DNA of 64,000 bases from Xylophilus sp042867185 (lineage in GTDB: Bacteria > Pseudomonadota > Gammaproteobacteria > Burkholderiales > Burkholderiaceae_C). Below, piece by piece: positions 54,132-63,095 of this stretch. The stretch spans positions 62,001-126,000 of the forward strand of contig JBHZQV010000009.1 in the NCBI GenBank assembly GCA_042867185.1. Reading direction: 5' to 3'. The notes below the pieces were generated by a model. It ran no database searches and was not told the DNA's origin. It saw only the letters and a program-made list of their open reading frames with translations. Made by a program: the position numbers and the translations under genes. Position 1 is the stretch's first letter. The number at the start of each line of letters is the position of its first letter.

Positions 54132-56249
54132 ATGCCTGAACTCGCCGAAGTCATTTCCGAAAGCCCCACCGAACGCGAGGGCACGTTCGTCTCGTTCCCC
54201 GGCTCGCCGTTCGAGCTGTTCCAGCCGTACCCCCCGGCGGGCGACCAGCCGGCCGCGATCGACAAGCTGGTCGAGGGCGTGCAGGACGGCGAGGTGTTCC
54301 AGACGCTGCTGGGCGTGACCGGCTCCGGCAAGACCTTCACCATGGCCAACGTGATCGCCCGGCTGGGCCGGCCGGCCATCGTCTTCGCGCCCAACAAGAC
54401 GCTGGCGGCGCAGCTCTACAGCGAATTCCGGGAGTTCTTCCCGAAGAACGCGGTCGAGTACTTCGTCAGCTACTACGACTACTACCAGCCCGAGGCCTAC
54501 GTGCCGCAGCGCGACCTGTTCATCGAGAAGGACAGCGCGATCAACGAGCACATCGAGCAGATGCGGCTGTCGGCCACCAAGAGCGTGCTGGAGCGGCGCG
54601 ACGTGGTGATCGTCGCCTCGGTGAGCGCCATCTACGGCATCGGCGCACCCGAGGACTACACCCAGATGCGGTTCATCCTCAAGGTCGGCGGCAAGCAGAG
54701 CCAGCGCGATGCGATCGCGCAGCTCATCCGGATGCAGTACACCCGCAACGAGGCGGATTTCTCGCGCGGCACCTTCCGGGTGCGGGGCGACACGATCGAC
54801 ATCTTCCCGGCCGAGCACTCCGAGCTGGCGATCCGCATCGAGCTGTTCGACGACGAGGTGGAATCGCTGCAGCTGTTCGACCCGCTCACCGGCCGCATCC
54901 GGCAGAAGGTGCCGCGCTTCGTGGTCTACCCGGCCAGCCACTACGTCACCCCGCGCGAGAAGGTGCTGTCGGCGGTCGAGGCGATCAAGCTGGAGCTGAG
55001 CGACCGCCTGAAGCAGTTCGTGTCGGAGGGCAAGCTGGTCGAGGCGCAGCGGCTGGAGCAGCGCACCCGGTTCGACCTGGAGATGCTCGCCGAGATCGGC
55101 CACTGCAAGGGCATCGAGAACTACTCGCGCCATTTGAGCGGCGCGCCGCCAGGCGCACCGCCCGCCACGCTGACCGACTACCTGCCGAAGGATTCGGTCA
55201 TGTTCCTGGACGAGAGCCACGTCATGATCGGCCAGCTGGGCGGCATGTACAACGGCGACCGGGCGCGCAAGAGCACCCTGGTGGACTACGGCTTCCGGCT
55301 GCCCTCGGCCCTCGACAACCGGCCGCTGAAGTTCGACGAATTCGAGACGCGGATGCACCAGGTCGTCTTCGTGTCGGCCACGCCGGCCCAGTACGAGCAG
55401 GACAACGCCGGCCAGGTGGTGGAGCAGGTGGTGCGCCCGACCGGGCTGGTCGATCCGGTGGTCGAGGTGCGCCCGGCCACCCACCAGGTCGACGACGTGC
55501 TGCAGGAGATCCGCATCCGCGTCGAGAAGAACGAGCGGGTGCTGATCACCACCCTGACCAAGCGGATGGCCGAGCAGCTGACCGACTACCTGGGCGACAA
55601 CGGCGTCAAGGTGCGCTACCTGCACAGCGACATCGACACGGTCGAGCGGGTGGAGATCCTGCGCGACCTGCGGCTGGGCACCTTCGACGTGCTGGTGGGC
55701 ATCAACCTGCTGCGGGAAGGCCTGGACATTCCCGAGGTGTCGCTGGTGGCGATCCTCGATGCCGACAAGGAAGGATTCCTGCGGGCCGAGCGCTCGCTGA
55801 TCCAGACCATCGGCCGGGCGGCGCGCAACCTCAACGGCCGCGCGATCCTCTATGCCGACAAGATGACCGACTCGATGAAGAAGGCCATCGGCGAGACCGA
55901 GCGGCGCCGCACCAAGCAGATCGCCTGGAACGAGGCCAACGGCATCACGCCGCGCAGCATCGTCAAGCAGGTGCGCGACCTGATCGACGGCGTCTACAGC
56001 GAGAAGTCGGGCCGGGACGAGGCAGCGTTGGACCAGAGCGCGATGCAAAAGGCGCGGGTGGAGGACATGTCCGAGAAGGACGTGGCCCGCGAGATCAAGC
56101 GGATCGAAAAGCAGATGCTGGAACACGCCCGCAACCTCGAGTTCGAGAAAGCCGCGCGCCTGCGCGACCAGCTGGCGTTGCTCAAGGAACGGGCCTTCGG
56201 CGCGCCGGGCAGCGACAACATCGCCATCTTCCCTGTAGCCGGTCGCTAG
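54132..56249 (+). CDS. uvrB: Excinuclease ABC subunit B
   Basis: A 705-aa DNA damage recognition helicase of nucleotide excision repair. Helicase motif I is GVTGSGKTFTMA, the beta-hairpin that probes damage is YYDYYQPEAYVP, later motifs are DESHVMIGQ and QTIGRAARN, and the C-terminal UVR domain binds UvrC. About 20 N-terminal residues before the usual UvrB start are extra. No LexA-type site was recognised upstream. Confidence 0.96.
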   Translation: MPELAEVISESPTEREGTFVSFPGSPFELFQPYPPAGDQPAAIDKLVEGVQDGEVFQTLLGVTGSGKTFTMANVIARLGRPAIVFAPNKTLAAQLYSEFREFFPKNAVEYFVSYYDYYQPEAYVPQRDLFIEKDSAINEHIEQMRLSATKSVLERRDVVIVASVSAIYGIGAPEDYTQMRFILKVGGKQSQRDAIAQLIRMQYTRNEADFSRGTFRVRGDTIDIFPAEHSELAIRIELFDDEVESLQLFDPLTGRIRQKVPRFVVYPASHYVTPREKVLSAVEAIKLELSDRLKQFVSEGKLVEAQRLEQRTRFDLEMLAEIGHCKGIENYSRHLSGAPPGAPPATLTDYLPKDSVMFLDESHVMIGQLGGMYNGDRARKSTLVDYGFRLPSALDNRPLKFDEFETRMHQVVFVSATPAQYEQDNAGQVVEQVVRPTGLVDPVVEVRPATHQVDDVLQEIRIRVEKNERVLITTLTKRMAEQLTDYLGDNGVKVRYLHSDIDTVERVEILRDLRLGTFDVLVGINLLREGLDIPEVSLVAILDADKEGFLRAERSLIQTIGRAARNLNGRAILYADKMTDSMKKAIGETERRRTKQIAWNEANGITPRSIVKQVRDLIDGVYSEKSGRDEAALDQSAMQKARVEDMSEKDVAREIKRIEKQMLEHARNLEFEKAARLRDQLALLKERAFGAPGSDNIAIFPVAGR

Positions 56250-56292
56250 GCAAAAGGGAAGGGGTACCCGACAGGTAGTGCGGGTCTTGTGC

Positions 56293-56315
56293 TATACTTG
56301 ACGGAAATACTCAAC
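56293..56315 (+). promoter_or_regulatory. isc promoter -10 and overlapping IscR-type site
   Basis: TATACT (56293-56298) is a good -10. It overlaps ACTTGAC-GGAAAT-ACTCAAC (56296-56315), a dyad resembling the type-1 IscR site, 134 bp before iscR. Repression by [2Fe-2S]-IscR is the expected logic. Confidence 0.55.
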
Positions 56316-56448
56316 AACAACAAAGCCCGCGATGAAGGGCTTCGTACAGAGCGTTCTGTGCTGAAGTAAAACGGGTGGAGACCGTGTCCAGGCGTCCAGA
56401 AGATGCCGGGACTGTTCTGAAAATGCTACAGCCTTTTAAGGAGCTGCC

Positions 56449-56985
56449 ATGCGTCTCACTACCAAAGGTCGTTTCGCCGTGACCGCCATGATCGATCTGG
56501 CCCTGCGCCAGAACAACGGCCCTGTCACGCTCGCCGCGATCAGCCAGCGCCAGCAAATTTCCCTGTCGTATCTGGAACAATTGTTCGGCAAGCTGCGCCG
56601 CCACGAGCTGGTCGAATCGACCCGTGGCCCCGGCGGCGGCTACACCCTCGGCCGCAAGGCGGCCGACATCACCGTGGCCGACATCATCGTCTCGGTCGAC
56701 GAGCCGATCGACGCCACCCATTGCGGCGGCAAGGAAAACTGCCTGGGCGAAGCGGGCCGCTGCATGACCCACGAGCTGTGGGCCTCGCTGAACCAGCGCA
56801 TGGTCGAGTTCCTGGACTCCGTCACGCTGCAGAAGCTGGTCGACGAGCAGATCGCCAAGGGCGTGCAGATCGAGGACCGGCCGGTCGTGCGCCGTGCGAT
56901 CTCCAGCACGCCGGTGGTCAAGCCGATCCGGGTCAACGCGCCCAATTCGGTGTTCGCCCTCGGCAACGTCTTCGCCAAATCCTGA
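56449..56985 (+). CDS. iscR: Rrf2-family [2Fe-2S] regulator IscR
   Basis: A 178-aa regulator of the iron-sulfur assembly operon. The N-terminus MRLTTKGRFAVTAMIDLAL and the winged helix (ISLSYLEQLFGKLRRHELV) are canonical. Cluster ligands are in HCGGKENCLGEAGRC. It senses cluster supply and represses the operon it heads. AAGGAG precedes the ATG. Confidence 0.96.
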   Translation: MRLTTKGRFAVTAMIDLALRQNNGPVTLAAISQRQQISLSYLEQLFGKLRRHELVESTRGPGGGYTLGRKAADITVADIIVSVDEPIDATHCGGKENCLGEAGRCMTHELWASLNQRMVEFLDSVTLQKLVDEQIAKGVQIEDRPVVRRAISSTPVVKPIRVNAPNSVFALGNVFAKS

Positions 56986-57066
56986 CATCCGCAGCGCCCC
57001 GCTGCCACCGCAGCCGGGCCGCGTGCTTCTTGCCAGCCCCGCAGCCAGCAATCGACCGAGCCAGCC

Positions 57067-58287
57067 ATGGACATGACCCCGCATTTCCCCATTTACCTTG
57101 ATTACGGCGCCACCACGCCGGTAGACCCGCGCGTCGTCGACGCGATGATCCCCTGGTTGCGCGAGCATTTCGGCAATCCGGCTTCGCGCAGCCACGCCTG
57201 GGGCTGGGAAGCCGAAGAGATCGTCGAGAAGTCGCGCGGCCATGTCGCCGACCTGATCGGTGCCGACCCGCGCGAGATCGTGTGGACCAGCGGCGCGACC
57301 GAGTCGATCAACCTCGCCCTGAAGGGTGCCGCCCAGTTCTACAAGACCAAGGGCAAGCACCTGATCACGCTCAAGACCGAGCACAAGGCAGTGCTCGACA
57401 CGATGCGCGAACTGGAGCGCCAGGGCTTCGACGTGACCTACCTCGACGTCGAAGAAGACGGCCTGGTCGATCTGGAGAAGCTCAAGGCGGCCGTCCGCCC
57501 CGACACGATCCTGATCAGCGTGCTCTTCGTGAACAACGAGATCGGCGTGATCCAGGACATCCCGGCCATCGGCGCGATGTGCCGCGAGAAGGGCATCCTG
57601 TTCCATGTCGACGCGGCGCAGGCCACCGGCCGTGTCGAGATCGACATGAACACGCTGCCGATCGACCTGATGAGCATGACCGCGCACAAGACCTACGGCC
57701 CCAAGGGCGTGGGTGCGCTGTTCGTGCGCCGCAAGCCGCGGGTGCGCCTCGAAGCGCAGATCCACGGGGGCGGCCACGAGCGCGGCATGCGCTCGGGCAC
57801 GTTGCCGACCCACCAGATCGTCGGCATGGGCGAGGCCTTTCGCCTCATCAAGCTGGAGATGGCCGAGGTGAACGCCAAGGCCCGGGCCCTGCAGCAGCGT
57901 CTGCTGGACGGGCTGAAGGACATCGAGCAGGTGTTCATCAACGGCAGCATGGAGCGCCGGGTGCCGCAGAACCTCAACATCAGCTTCAATTTCGTCGAAG
58001 GCGAATCGCTGATCATGGGCATCAAGGGCCTGGCGGTGTCGTCGGGTTCGGCCTGCACCTCGGCCAGCCTGGAGCCCAGCTACGTGCTGCGCGCCCTGGG
58101 CCGCAGCGACGAGCTGGCCCACAGCAGCCTGCGCATGACCATCGGCCGCTACACGACCGAAGAAGAGATCGACTATGCGGTCTCCACCATCCGCCAGAAC
58201 GTCGCCAAGCTGCGCGAACTGAGCCCGCTCTGGGAGATGTACCAGGACGGCATCGACATCAGCACCATCCAGTGGGCCGCGCACTGA
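57067..58287 (+). CDS. iscS: Cysteine desulfurase IscS
   Basis: A 406-aa PLP enzyme that takes sulfur from cysteine for clusters and tRNA thiolation. The PLP lysine is in SMTAHKTYGPKGVGAL and the mobile catalytic cysteine in SSGSACTSASLEPS. The ATG at 57067 follows iscR by 81 bp. The C-terminal IQWAAH is the IscU-contact tail. Confidence 0.97.
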   Translation: MDMTPHFPIYLDYGATTPVDPRVVDAMIPWLREHFGNPASRSHAWGWEAEEIVEKSRGHVADLIGADPREIVWTSGATESINLALKGAAQFYKTKGKHLITLKTEHKAVLDTMRELERQGFDVTYLDVEEDGLVDLEKLKAAVRPDTILISVLFVNNEIGVIQDIPAIGAMCREKGILFHVDAAQATGRVEIDMNTLPIDLMSMTAHKTYGPKGVGALFVRRKPRVRLEAQIHGGGHERGMRSGTLPTHQIVGMGEAFRLIKLEMAEVNAKARALQQRLLDGLKDIEQVFINGSMERRVPQNLNISFNFVEGESLIMGIKGLAVSSGSACTSASLEPSYVLRALGRSDELAHSSLRMTIGRYTTEEEIDYAVSTIRQNVAKLRELSPLWEMYQDGIDISTIQWAAH

Positions 58288-58334
58288 CACGCGCCTCCGG
58301 CTCCCTGCACCACGAATAGAAAAAGGTACCCACC

Positions 58335-58739
58335 ATGGCTTACTCCGAAAAAGTGATCGACCACTATGAAAACCCACGCAACGTCGGCTCCTTCGAAAAG
58401 GGCGACGACAGCGTAGGCACCGGCATGGTGGGCGCGCCCGCCTGCGGCGACGTGATGAAGCTGCAGATCAAGGTCAACCCCGACACCGGCGTGATCGAAG
58501 ACGCACGCTTCAAGACCTACGGCTGCGGCTCGGCCATTGCGTCGTCGTCGCTGGTCACCGAATGGGTCAAGGGCAAGACGCTGGACGAGGCGGCCGCGCT
58601 CAAGAACAGCGTCATCGCCGAAGAGCTGGCCCTGCCGCCGGTGAAGGTGCACTGCTCGATCCTGGCCGAAGACGCGATCAAGGCGGCGGTCGACGACTAC
58701 CGCAAGAAGCATGTGGCGGTTGCCGCCGCTATGGTCTGA
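58335..58739 (+). CDS. iscU: Fe-S cluster scaffold IscU
   Basis: A 134-aa scaffold on which new clusters form. Three conserved cysteines are in PACGD, YGCGSAIASSS and HCSILAED. The LPPVK motif recognised by HscA is intact (ALPPVKVHC). AAAGG precedes the ATG. iscA starts 3 bp after its stop. Confidence 0.97.
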   Translation: MAYSEKVIDHYENPRNVGSFEKGDDSVGTGMVGAPACGDVMKLQIKVNPDTGVIEDARFKTYGCGSAIASSSLVTEWVKGKTLDEAAALKNSVIAEELALPPVKVHCSILAEDAIKAAVDDYRKKHVAVAAAMV

Positions 58740-58742
58740 GCC

Positions 58743-59066
58743 ATGTCCGTCACCCTGACCGAAGCCGCCGCGCGGCATGTGAATCGGTACCTGGCCAAGC
58801 GTGGCAAGGGTGTGGGCGTGCGCCTGGGCGTCAAGACCACCGGCTGCTCGGGCCTGGCCTACAAGCTCGAGTACGTGGACGACCCGGTCGAGGGCGATGT
58901 GCTGTTCGAAGACCATGGCGTGAAGGTCATGATCGACCCGAAGAGCCTGGCCTACATCGACGGCACCCAGCTCGACTTCGTGCGCGAAGGCCTCAACGAA
59001 GGCTTCAAGTTCAACAACCCGAACGAGCGCGACCGTTGCGGCTGCGGCGAAAGCTTCCGCATCTGA
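58743..59066 (+). CDS. iscA: A-type Fe-S carrier IscA
   Basis: A 107-aa A-type carrier with the three ligand cysteines in TGCSGLAYKLEY and near the end in CGCGESF. It passes clusters from IscU to target proteins. It is translationally close to iscU and followed by a short hairpin region before hscB. Confidence 0.96.
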   Translation: MSVTLTEAAARHVNRYLAKRGKGVGVRLGVKTTGCSGLAYKLEYVDDPVEGDVLFEDHGVKVMIDPKSLAYIDGTQLDFVREGLNEGFKFNNPNERDRCGCGESFRI

Positions 59067-59130
59067 TCTTCTTCTTCGGCTCGCCCGCCCAGGACCGCCT
59101 CCACCTCGGTGTCGGCGGTTTTTTTATGCC

Positions 59131-59649
59131 ATGAACCTGCAATCCAACGACTTCGAACTCTTCGGCGTGCCGCCCACCTTCCGCCAGGACGCGGAGATGC
59201 TCGACGCCCGCTGGAAGGAACTGCAGCGCAGCGCCCATCCCGACCGCTTCGCCGCCGACAGCGACGCGGCGCGGCGCGCGGCGATGCAGTGGTCGGTGCG
59301 GATCAACGAAGCCTACCGGCGGCTGAAGAGCCCGTTGAAGCGCGCGGCCTATCTCTGCGAACTGAACGGCGCGCCGATCGAGGCCGAGAACAACACCGCG
59401 ATGCCCGGCGCCTTCCTGATGCAGCAGATGGAGTGGCGCGAAGCCCTCGACGACGCTTCCGACGCCGCCGCCATCGAGGCGCTGTCGGCCGAGATGACCG
59501 CCGCCCGCACCGAGACGCTCGCCCGCTGCGCCGCGCTGATCGACGAGGCGCACGACCACGCGGCGGCGGCGAAGGAGGTCAGAGCCCTCATGTTCATTGC
59601 GCGCTTTGCCGACGATGTCGATGCCCGCCGGGAGCAACTGGGACAATAG
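59131..59649 (+). CDS. hscB: J-domain co-chaperone HscB
   Basis: A 172-aa co-chaperone. The N-terminal J domain has the HPD motif (RSAHPDRFA) that stimulates HscA, and the C-terminal helical domain binds IscU. The ATG at 59131 begins NLQSNDFELFGVP, a typical start. hscA follows after 60 bp. Confidence 0.95.
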   Translation: MNLQSNDFELFGVPPTFRQDAEMLDARWKELQRSAHPDRFAADSDAARRAAMQWSVRINEAYRRLKSPLKRAAYLCELNGAPIEAENNTAMPGAFLMQQMEWREALDDASDAAAIEALSAEMTAARTETLARCAALIDEAHDHAAAAKEVRALMFIARFADDVDARREQLGQ

Positions 59650-59709
59650 CCGGCTGCCGCACCTTGCCGCCGCTCTGCGCGGCGGCCTTCTCCAGGATCT
59701 TTTCTCTCC

Positions 59710-61578
59710 ATGGCGCTACTCCAGATTTCCGAACCGCACCAGGCCCCCGATCCGCACCAGCGGCGCATCGCCGTGGGCATCGACCTCGGCACCACGCATT
59801 CGTTGGTTGCCGCGGTCCGCAGCGGCGTGGCCGAATGCCTGCCCGATGCGGCGGGCGACAAGCTGCTGCCCTCCGTCGTGCGCTACCTGTCGGCCCAGGG
59901 CCGGCAGATCGGCCAGGCCGCCCGCGACGGCCAGACGCAGGACCCCGAGAACACCATCGTCTCGGTCAAGCGCCTGATGGGCCGCGGCCTGGCCGACATC
60001 GCCCACCCGGACCAGCTGCCCTACCGGCTGGTCGCGCCGGAAGGCGAGGGCGGCATGGTCGGGGTGCGGACGGTGGCCGGGGTGAAGTCGCCGGTCGAGA
60101 TCAGCGCCGAGATCCTCGCCACGCTGCGCCAGCGCGCCGAGGACACCTTCGACGACGACATCTACGGCGCCGTCATCACCGTGCCGGCGTACTTCGACGA
60201 CGCGCAGCGCCAGGCCACCAAGGATGCGGCGCGCCTCGCCGGCCTCGAACTGCTGCGCCTGATCAACGAGCCCACCGCCGCGGCGATCGCCTACGGCCTC
60301 GACAACGGCAGCGAGGGTGTCTACGCGATCTACGACCTGGGCGGCGGCACCTTCGACATTTCGGTGCTGCGGCTGACCGAAGGCGTTTTCGAGGTGATCG
60401 CGACCGGTGGCGATTCGGCCCTGGGCGGCGACGACTACGACGCGCTGCTGGCCGATCTGCTGCTCGCCAAGACCGGCCTGTCCGCAGATTCGCCGGCCGA
60501 CAAGGCCGCGCTCCGCCAAGCGGCCCGGGCCTGCAAGGAACAGCTGTCTGCTACGGAATCGATAGCTGGCAGCCTCCAGCTGGCATCGGCTAGCGGCACT
60601 TTCGACATCACGCGCGCCGAATTCGACCAGGCGACGCAGGCGCTCACCGCCCGCACCATGGCCGCCGTGCGCCGCACGCTGCGCGACGCGGAGCTGCAAC
60701 CGGGCGATGTGCAGGGCGTGGTGATGGTCGGCGGCTCCACCCGCATGCCGCAGATCCGCGCCGCGGTCGCCGCGTATTTCGGCCGCGAGCCCTTGACCGA
60801 CCTCGATCCCGACCAGGTGGTGGCCGTGGGCGCCGCCATCCAGGCCAATCAGCTCGCCGGCCATGCGGGCGCCGAAGACCTGCTGCTGCTCGACGTGGTG
60901 CCGCTGTCGCTCGGCATCGAGACCATGGGCGGGCTGGTCGAGCGGATCATCTCGCGCAACGAAACCATCCCGACCGCCAAGGCGCAGGACTTCACCACCT
61001 ACCAGGACGGCCAGACCGCCCTGGCGCTGCATGTAGTGCAAGGCGAGCGCGACCTGGTCGCCGACTGCCGCAGCCTGGCACGCTTCGAACTGCGCGGCAT
61101 TCCGCCGATGGCCGCCGGCGCGGCCCGCATCCGGGTGTCGTTCACCGTCGATGCCGACGGTCTGCTCAGCGTATCCGCCAAGGAGCAGGGCAGCGGTGTC
61201 GAGGCGCGGATCGACGTGAAGCCTTCCTATGGCCTTTCCGACGGCGAGATCGCCCGCATGCTGCAGGAAAGCTTCAGCACCGCCCGCGAGGACATGGCCG
61301 CCCGCGCGCTGGCCGAGGCCCGGGTCGATGCCGACCGCATGCTGCTGGCCACCCGCGCCGCGCTGGCCGCCGACGGCGACCTGCTGGAGGCCGGCGAACG
61401 CGGCCGTATCGACGCGCTGAGCACCGCGCTCGACGCGGCGGCGCGCGGTTCGGACGATGCCGCGGCCATCACCGCCGCCACGCAGGCGCTGGCCAAGGCG
61501 ACCGAGTCCTTCGCCGCCGAGCGCATGAACCGCGGCATCCGCCGCGCGCTGGCCGGCCGCCAGGTCGACGCGCTCTAG
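59710..61578 (+). CDS. hscA: Fe-S assembly chaperone HscA
   Basis: A 622-aa specialised Hsp70 that releases clusters from IscU. It has the nucleotide-binding motifs VGIDLGTTHSLVA, YDLGGGTFDIS and VVMVGGSTRMP, and a substrate domain from about 390. Residues 281-296 (ATESIAGSLQLASASG) are encoded by a copy of the palindromic repeat (60550-60566), at a surface-exposed part of the ATPase domain where homologues vary. Confidence 0.96.
   Translation: MALLQISEPHQAPDPHQRRIAVGIDLGTTHSLVAAVRSGVAECLPDAAGDKLLPSVVRYLSAQGRQIGQAARDGQTQDPENTIVSVKRLMGRGLADIAHPDQLPYRLVAPEGEGGMVGVRTVAGVKSPVEISAEILATLRQRAEDTFDDDIYGAVITVPAYFDDAQRQATKDAARLAGLELLRLINEPTAAAIAYGLDNGSEGVYAIYDLGGGTFDISVLRLTEGVFEVIATGGDSALGGDDYDALLADLLLAKTGLSADSPADKAALRQAARACKEQLSATESIAGSLQLASASGTFDITRAEFDQATQALTARTMAAVRRTLRDAELQPGDVQGVVMVGGSTRMPQIRAAVAAYFGREPLTDLDPDQVVAVGAAIQANQLAGHAGAEDLLLLDVVPLSLGIETMGGLVERIISRNETIPTAKAQDFTTYQDGQTALALHVVQGERDLVADCRSLARFELRGIPPMAAGAARIRVSFTVDADGLLSVSAKEQGSGVEARIDVKPSYGLSDGEIARMLQESFSTAREDMAARALAEARVDADRMLLATRAALAADGDLLEAGERGRIDALSTALDAAARGSDDAAAITAATQALAKATESFAAERMNRGIRRALAGRQVDAL
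60550..60590 (+). repeat. GCTAT palindromic repeat, copy H (within hscA)
   Basis: Core GCTACGGAATCGATAGC followed after 5 nt by GCCTCCAGCTGGCATCGG, a degenerate version of the second block. In frame, coding for residues 281-294. Confidence 0.6.
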
Positions 61579-61627
61579 ACCCCCGCCCCTCCGCCTTCGA
61601 CCCACCTCTACAACGATTCCACGCCCC

Positions 61628-61966
61628 ATGCCGGTCATCAAGATCCTTCCCCATCCCGAATACTGTCCGCAAGGCGCCGAAATCACCGCGCCCGCCGGCA
61701 CATCGGTCTGCGAAGCGCTGCTCGACAACAAGATCAACATCGAGCACGCCTGCGACATGAGCTGCGCCTGCACCACCTGCCATGTGATCGTGCGCACCGG
61801 CCTGCAGTCGCTGGGCGAGGCCGACGAAGCGGAAGAAGACCTGCTCGACCGCGCCTGGGGCCTGGAGCCGCAATCGCGCCTGTCGTGCCAGGCGATCCTG
61901 GCACAGCAGGACCTGGTGATCGAGATTCCGAAATACTCGCTCAACCACGCCAAGGAAAACCACTGA
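61628..61966 (+). CDS. fdx: [2Fe-2S] ferredoxin, ISC type
   Basis: A 112-aa adrenodoxin-type ferredoxin giving electrons for cluster assembly. Ligands are in HACDMSCACTTCHV (C-x5-C-x2-C) and the distal Cys in LSCQAIL. It is the last isc gene; its stop overlaps the dnaQ ATG (TGATG), so dnaQ may be read through from the isc operon. No iscX is seen. Confidence 0.96.
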   Translation: MPVIKILPHPEYCPQGAEITAPAGTSVCEALLDNKINIEHACDMSCACTTCHVIVRTGLQSLGEADEAEEDLLDRAWGLEPQSRLSCQAILAQQDLVIEIPKYSLNHAKENH

Positions 61967-62709
61967 TGGCGACTGCGACGAACGTCCGCCAGATCGTGCT
62001 GGACACGGAAACCACCGGCCTCTCCGCCGAGGGTGGCGACCGCATCATCGAGATCGGCTGCGTGGAACTGGTGGGCCGCAAGCTCACCGGCCACAACAAG
62101 CATTTCTACCTGAACCCGGGCCGCGACAGCCACGAGGACGCGCTGCGGGTGCACGGCATCAGCAACGAGTTCCTGCGCGACAAGCCGAAGTTCGAGGCGG
62201 TGGTCGACGAGCTGATGGCATACCTGGCCGGCGCCGAGATCATCATCCACAACGCCGCGTTCGACGTCGGCTTCCTGAACAAGGAACTGGAGCTGGTCGG
62301 CCGTCCGCCGTTCAAGCAGGGCGTGGGCAGCGTCACCGACACCCTGGTCATGGCCAAGGAAATGTTCCCCGGCAAGCGCAACTCGCTCGACGCCCTGTGC
62401 GACCGCCTGGGCGTGGACAACGCCAGCCGTACGCTGCACGGCGCGCTGCTGGACGCCGAGCTGCTGGCCGACGTCTACATCAACCTGACCCGCGGCCAGG
62501 ATGCGCTGCTGATCGACGATGCGGCGCCGGAAGAAGGGCAGAGCGAAGTCGTACTGGTGGACCTGCGGGCCTTCACCCTGCCGGTCATCCTGGCGGGCGA
62601 GCAGGAGCTGGAGGCCCATGCCTCGGTGTTGAAGCAGCTCGACAAGCCGAGCGGCGGAAAGACGATCTGGACGCGCCTGGGCCAGACGACCGAAATTTCT
62701 GTGCCATAA
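61966..62709 (+). CDS. dnaQ: DNA polymerase III epsilon subunit (3'-5' exonuclease)
   Basis: A 247-aa proofreading subunit. Exo I is VLD13TETTGL, Exo II HNAAFDVGFL and Exo III HGALLDAELLAD, the DEDDh catalytic set. The C-terminal tail binds the polymerase alpha subunit. Its start overlaps the fdx stop. A tRNA-Val gene lies 25 bp downstream, with promoter elements in the spacer. Confidence 0.95.
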   Translation: MATATNVRQIVLDTETTGLSAEGGDRIIEIGCVELVGRKLTGHNKHFYLNPGRDSHEDALRVHGISNEFLRDKPKFEAVVDELMAYLAGAEIIIHNAAFDVGFLNKELELVGRPPFKQGVGSVTDTLVMAKEMFPGKRNSLDALCDRLGVDNASRTLHGALLDAELLADVYINLTRGQDALLIDDAAPEEGQSEVVLVDLRAFTLPVILAGEQELEAHASVLKQLDKPSGGKTIWTRLGQTTEISVP

Positions 62710-62728
62710 TAGCGGGCTGACGTATACA
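62705..62728 (+). promoter_or_regulatory. Candidate -10 elements of the tRNA-Val promoter
   Basis: CATAAT (62705-62710, preceded by TG-C) and TATACA (62723-62728) both lie just before the tRNA. Neither has a clear -35. Confidence 0.35.
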
Positions 62729-62734
62729 GCGTTA

Positions 62735-62809
62735 GGGTGATTAGCTCAGCGGTAGAGCACTGCCTTCACACGGCAGGGGTCGCAGGTTCAAACCCTGCAT
62801 CACCCACCA
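62735..62809 (+). tRNA. tRNA-Val (anticodon CAC)
   Basis: The cloverleaf is complete: acceptor GGGTGAT/ATCACCC, D arm TAGCTCAGCGGTAGAGCA, anticodon stem CTGCC/GGCAG with loop TTCACAC (anticodon CAC at 34-36), T arm GCAGGTTCAAACCCTGC and encoded CCA. It reads GUG codons. tRNA genes of this kind are common integrase targets, and an integrase remnant lies downstream. Confidence 0.97.
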
Positions 62810-62828
62810 ATATTCATCAGGATTGGCA

Positions 62829-62845
62829 GCTATTCGTTCGATAGC
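62829..62845 (+). repeat. GCTAT palindromic repeat, copy I (downstream of tRNA-Val)
   Basis: Core GCTATTCGTTCGATAGC, 20 bp after the tRNA and 31 bp before a strong terminator. The same core-then-terminator order is seen in copies F and G, although the intervening sequence differs. Confidence 0.65.
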
Positions 62846-62875
62846 GCAAAACCTGGCCGGTGCAATCTCCGGTGT

Positions 62876-62911
62876 AAAAAGCGGCAAGCTTCACAGCTCT
62901 GCCGCTTTTTT
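62876..62911. terminator. Strong intrinsic terminator after tRNA-Val
   Basis: An 11-bp stem AAAAAGCGGCA/TGCCGCTTTTT extended by an inner AGCT/AGCT pair, then a T-run. It also overlaps the 3' end of the decayed integrase frame on the minus strand. Confidence 0.9.
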
Positions 62912-63095
62912 CATGGCCGCGCCAGTGGGCCTCAGATCGCCCCACTTCGAGAGCGCGGCCCGCTGCTTATCAATCTGCAGATGCGCCTACCGCTGCGTCG
63001 TGTTGATGCTGGTGTCCCCCAGGATCTTCGCTACGGTGTAGAGGTCGACGCCGAGGCCGATCAGGATGCTGGCGCCGCTGTGCCGCAGATCGTGG
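62891..63095 (-). pseudogene. Tyrosine recombinase (phage-type integrase) C-terminal remnant
   Basis: The minus strand encodes CHDLRHSGASILIGLGVDLY and TVAKILGDTSINTTQR, the HxxR box and following helices of a tyrosine recombinase. The next codon, where the catalytic Tyr of TTQRY is expected, is TAG (62987-62989). The frame then continues with AHLQIDKQRAALSKW to a TGA at 62891-62893. The N-terminal core-binding domain and the first catalytic Arg are absent. Beside tRNA-Val, it marks a lost integrated element. Confidence 0.85.

Noticed and set aside
56250..56448. Riboswitch or small RNA upstream of iscR
   Set aside because: The spacer is explained by a -10, an IscR-like dyad and an untranslated leader; no conserved riboswitch core was recognised.
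59716..62619. 967-codon minus-strand frame across hscA, fdx and dnaQ
   Set aside because: Long only because of GC-rich antisense composition; three well-conserved genes occupy the plus strand.
62823..63041. 72-codon plus-strand ORF after tRNA-Val
   Set aside because: Runs across the repeat, the terminator and antisense to the integrase remnant; no coding signal.
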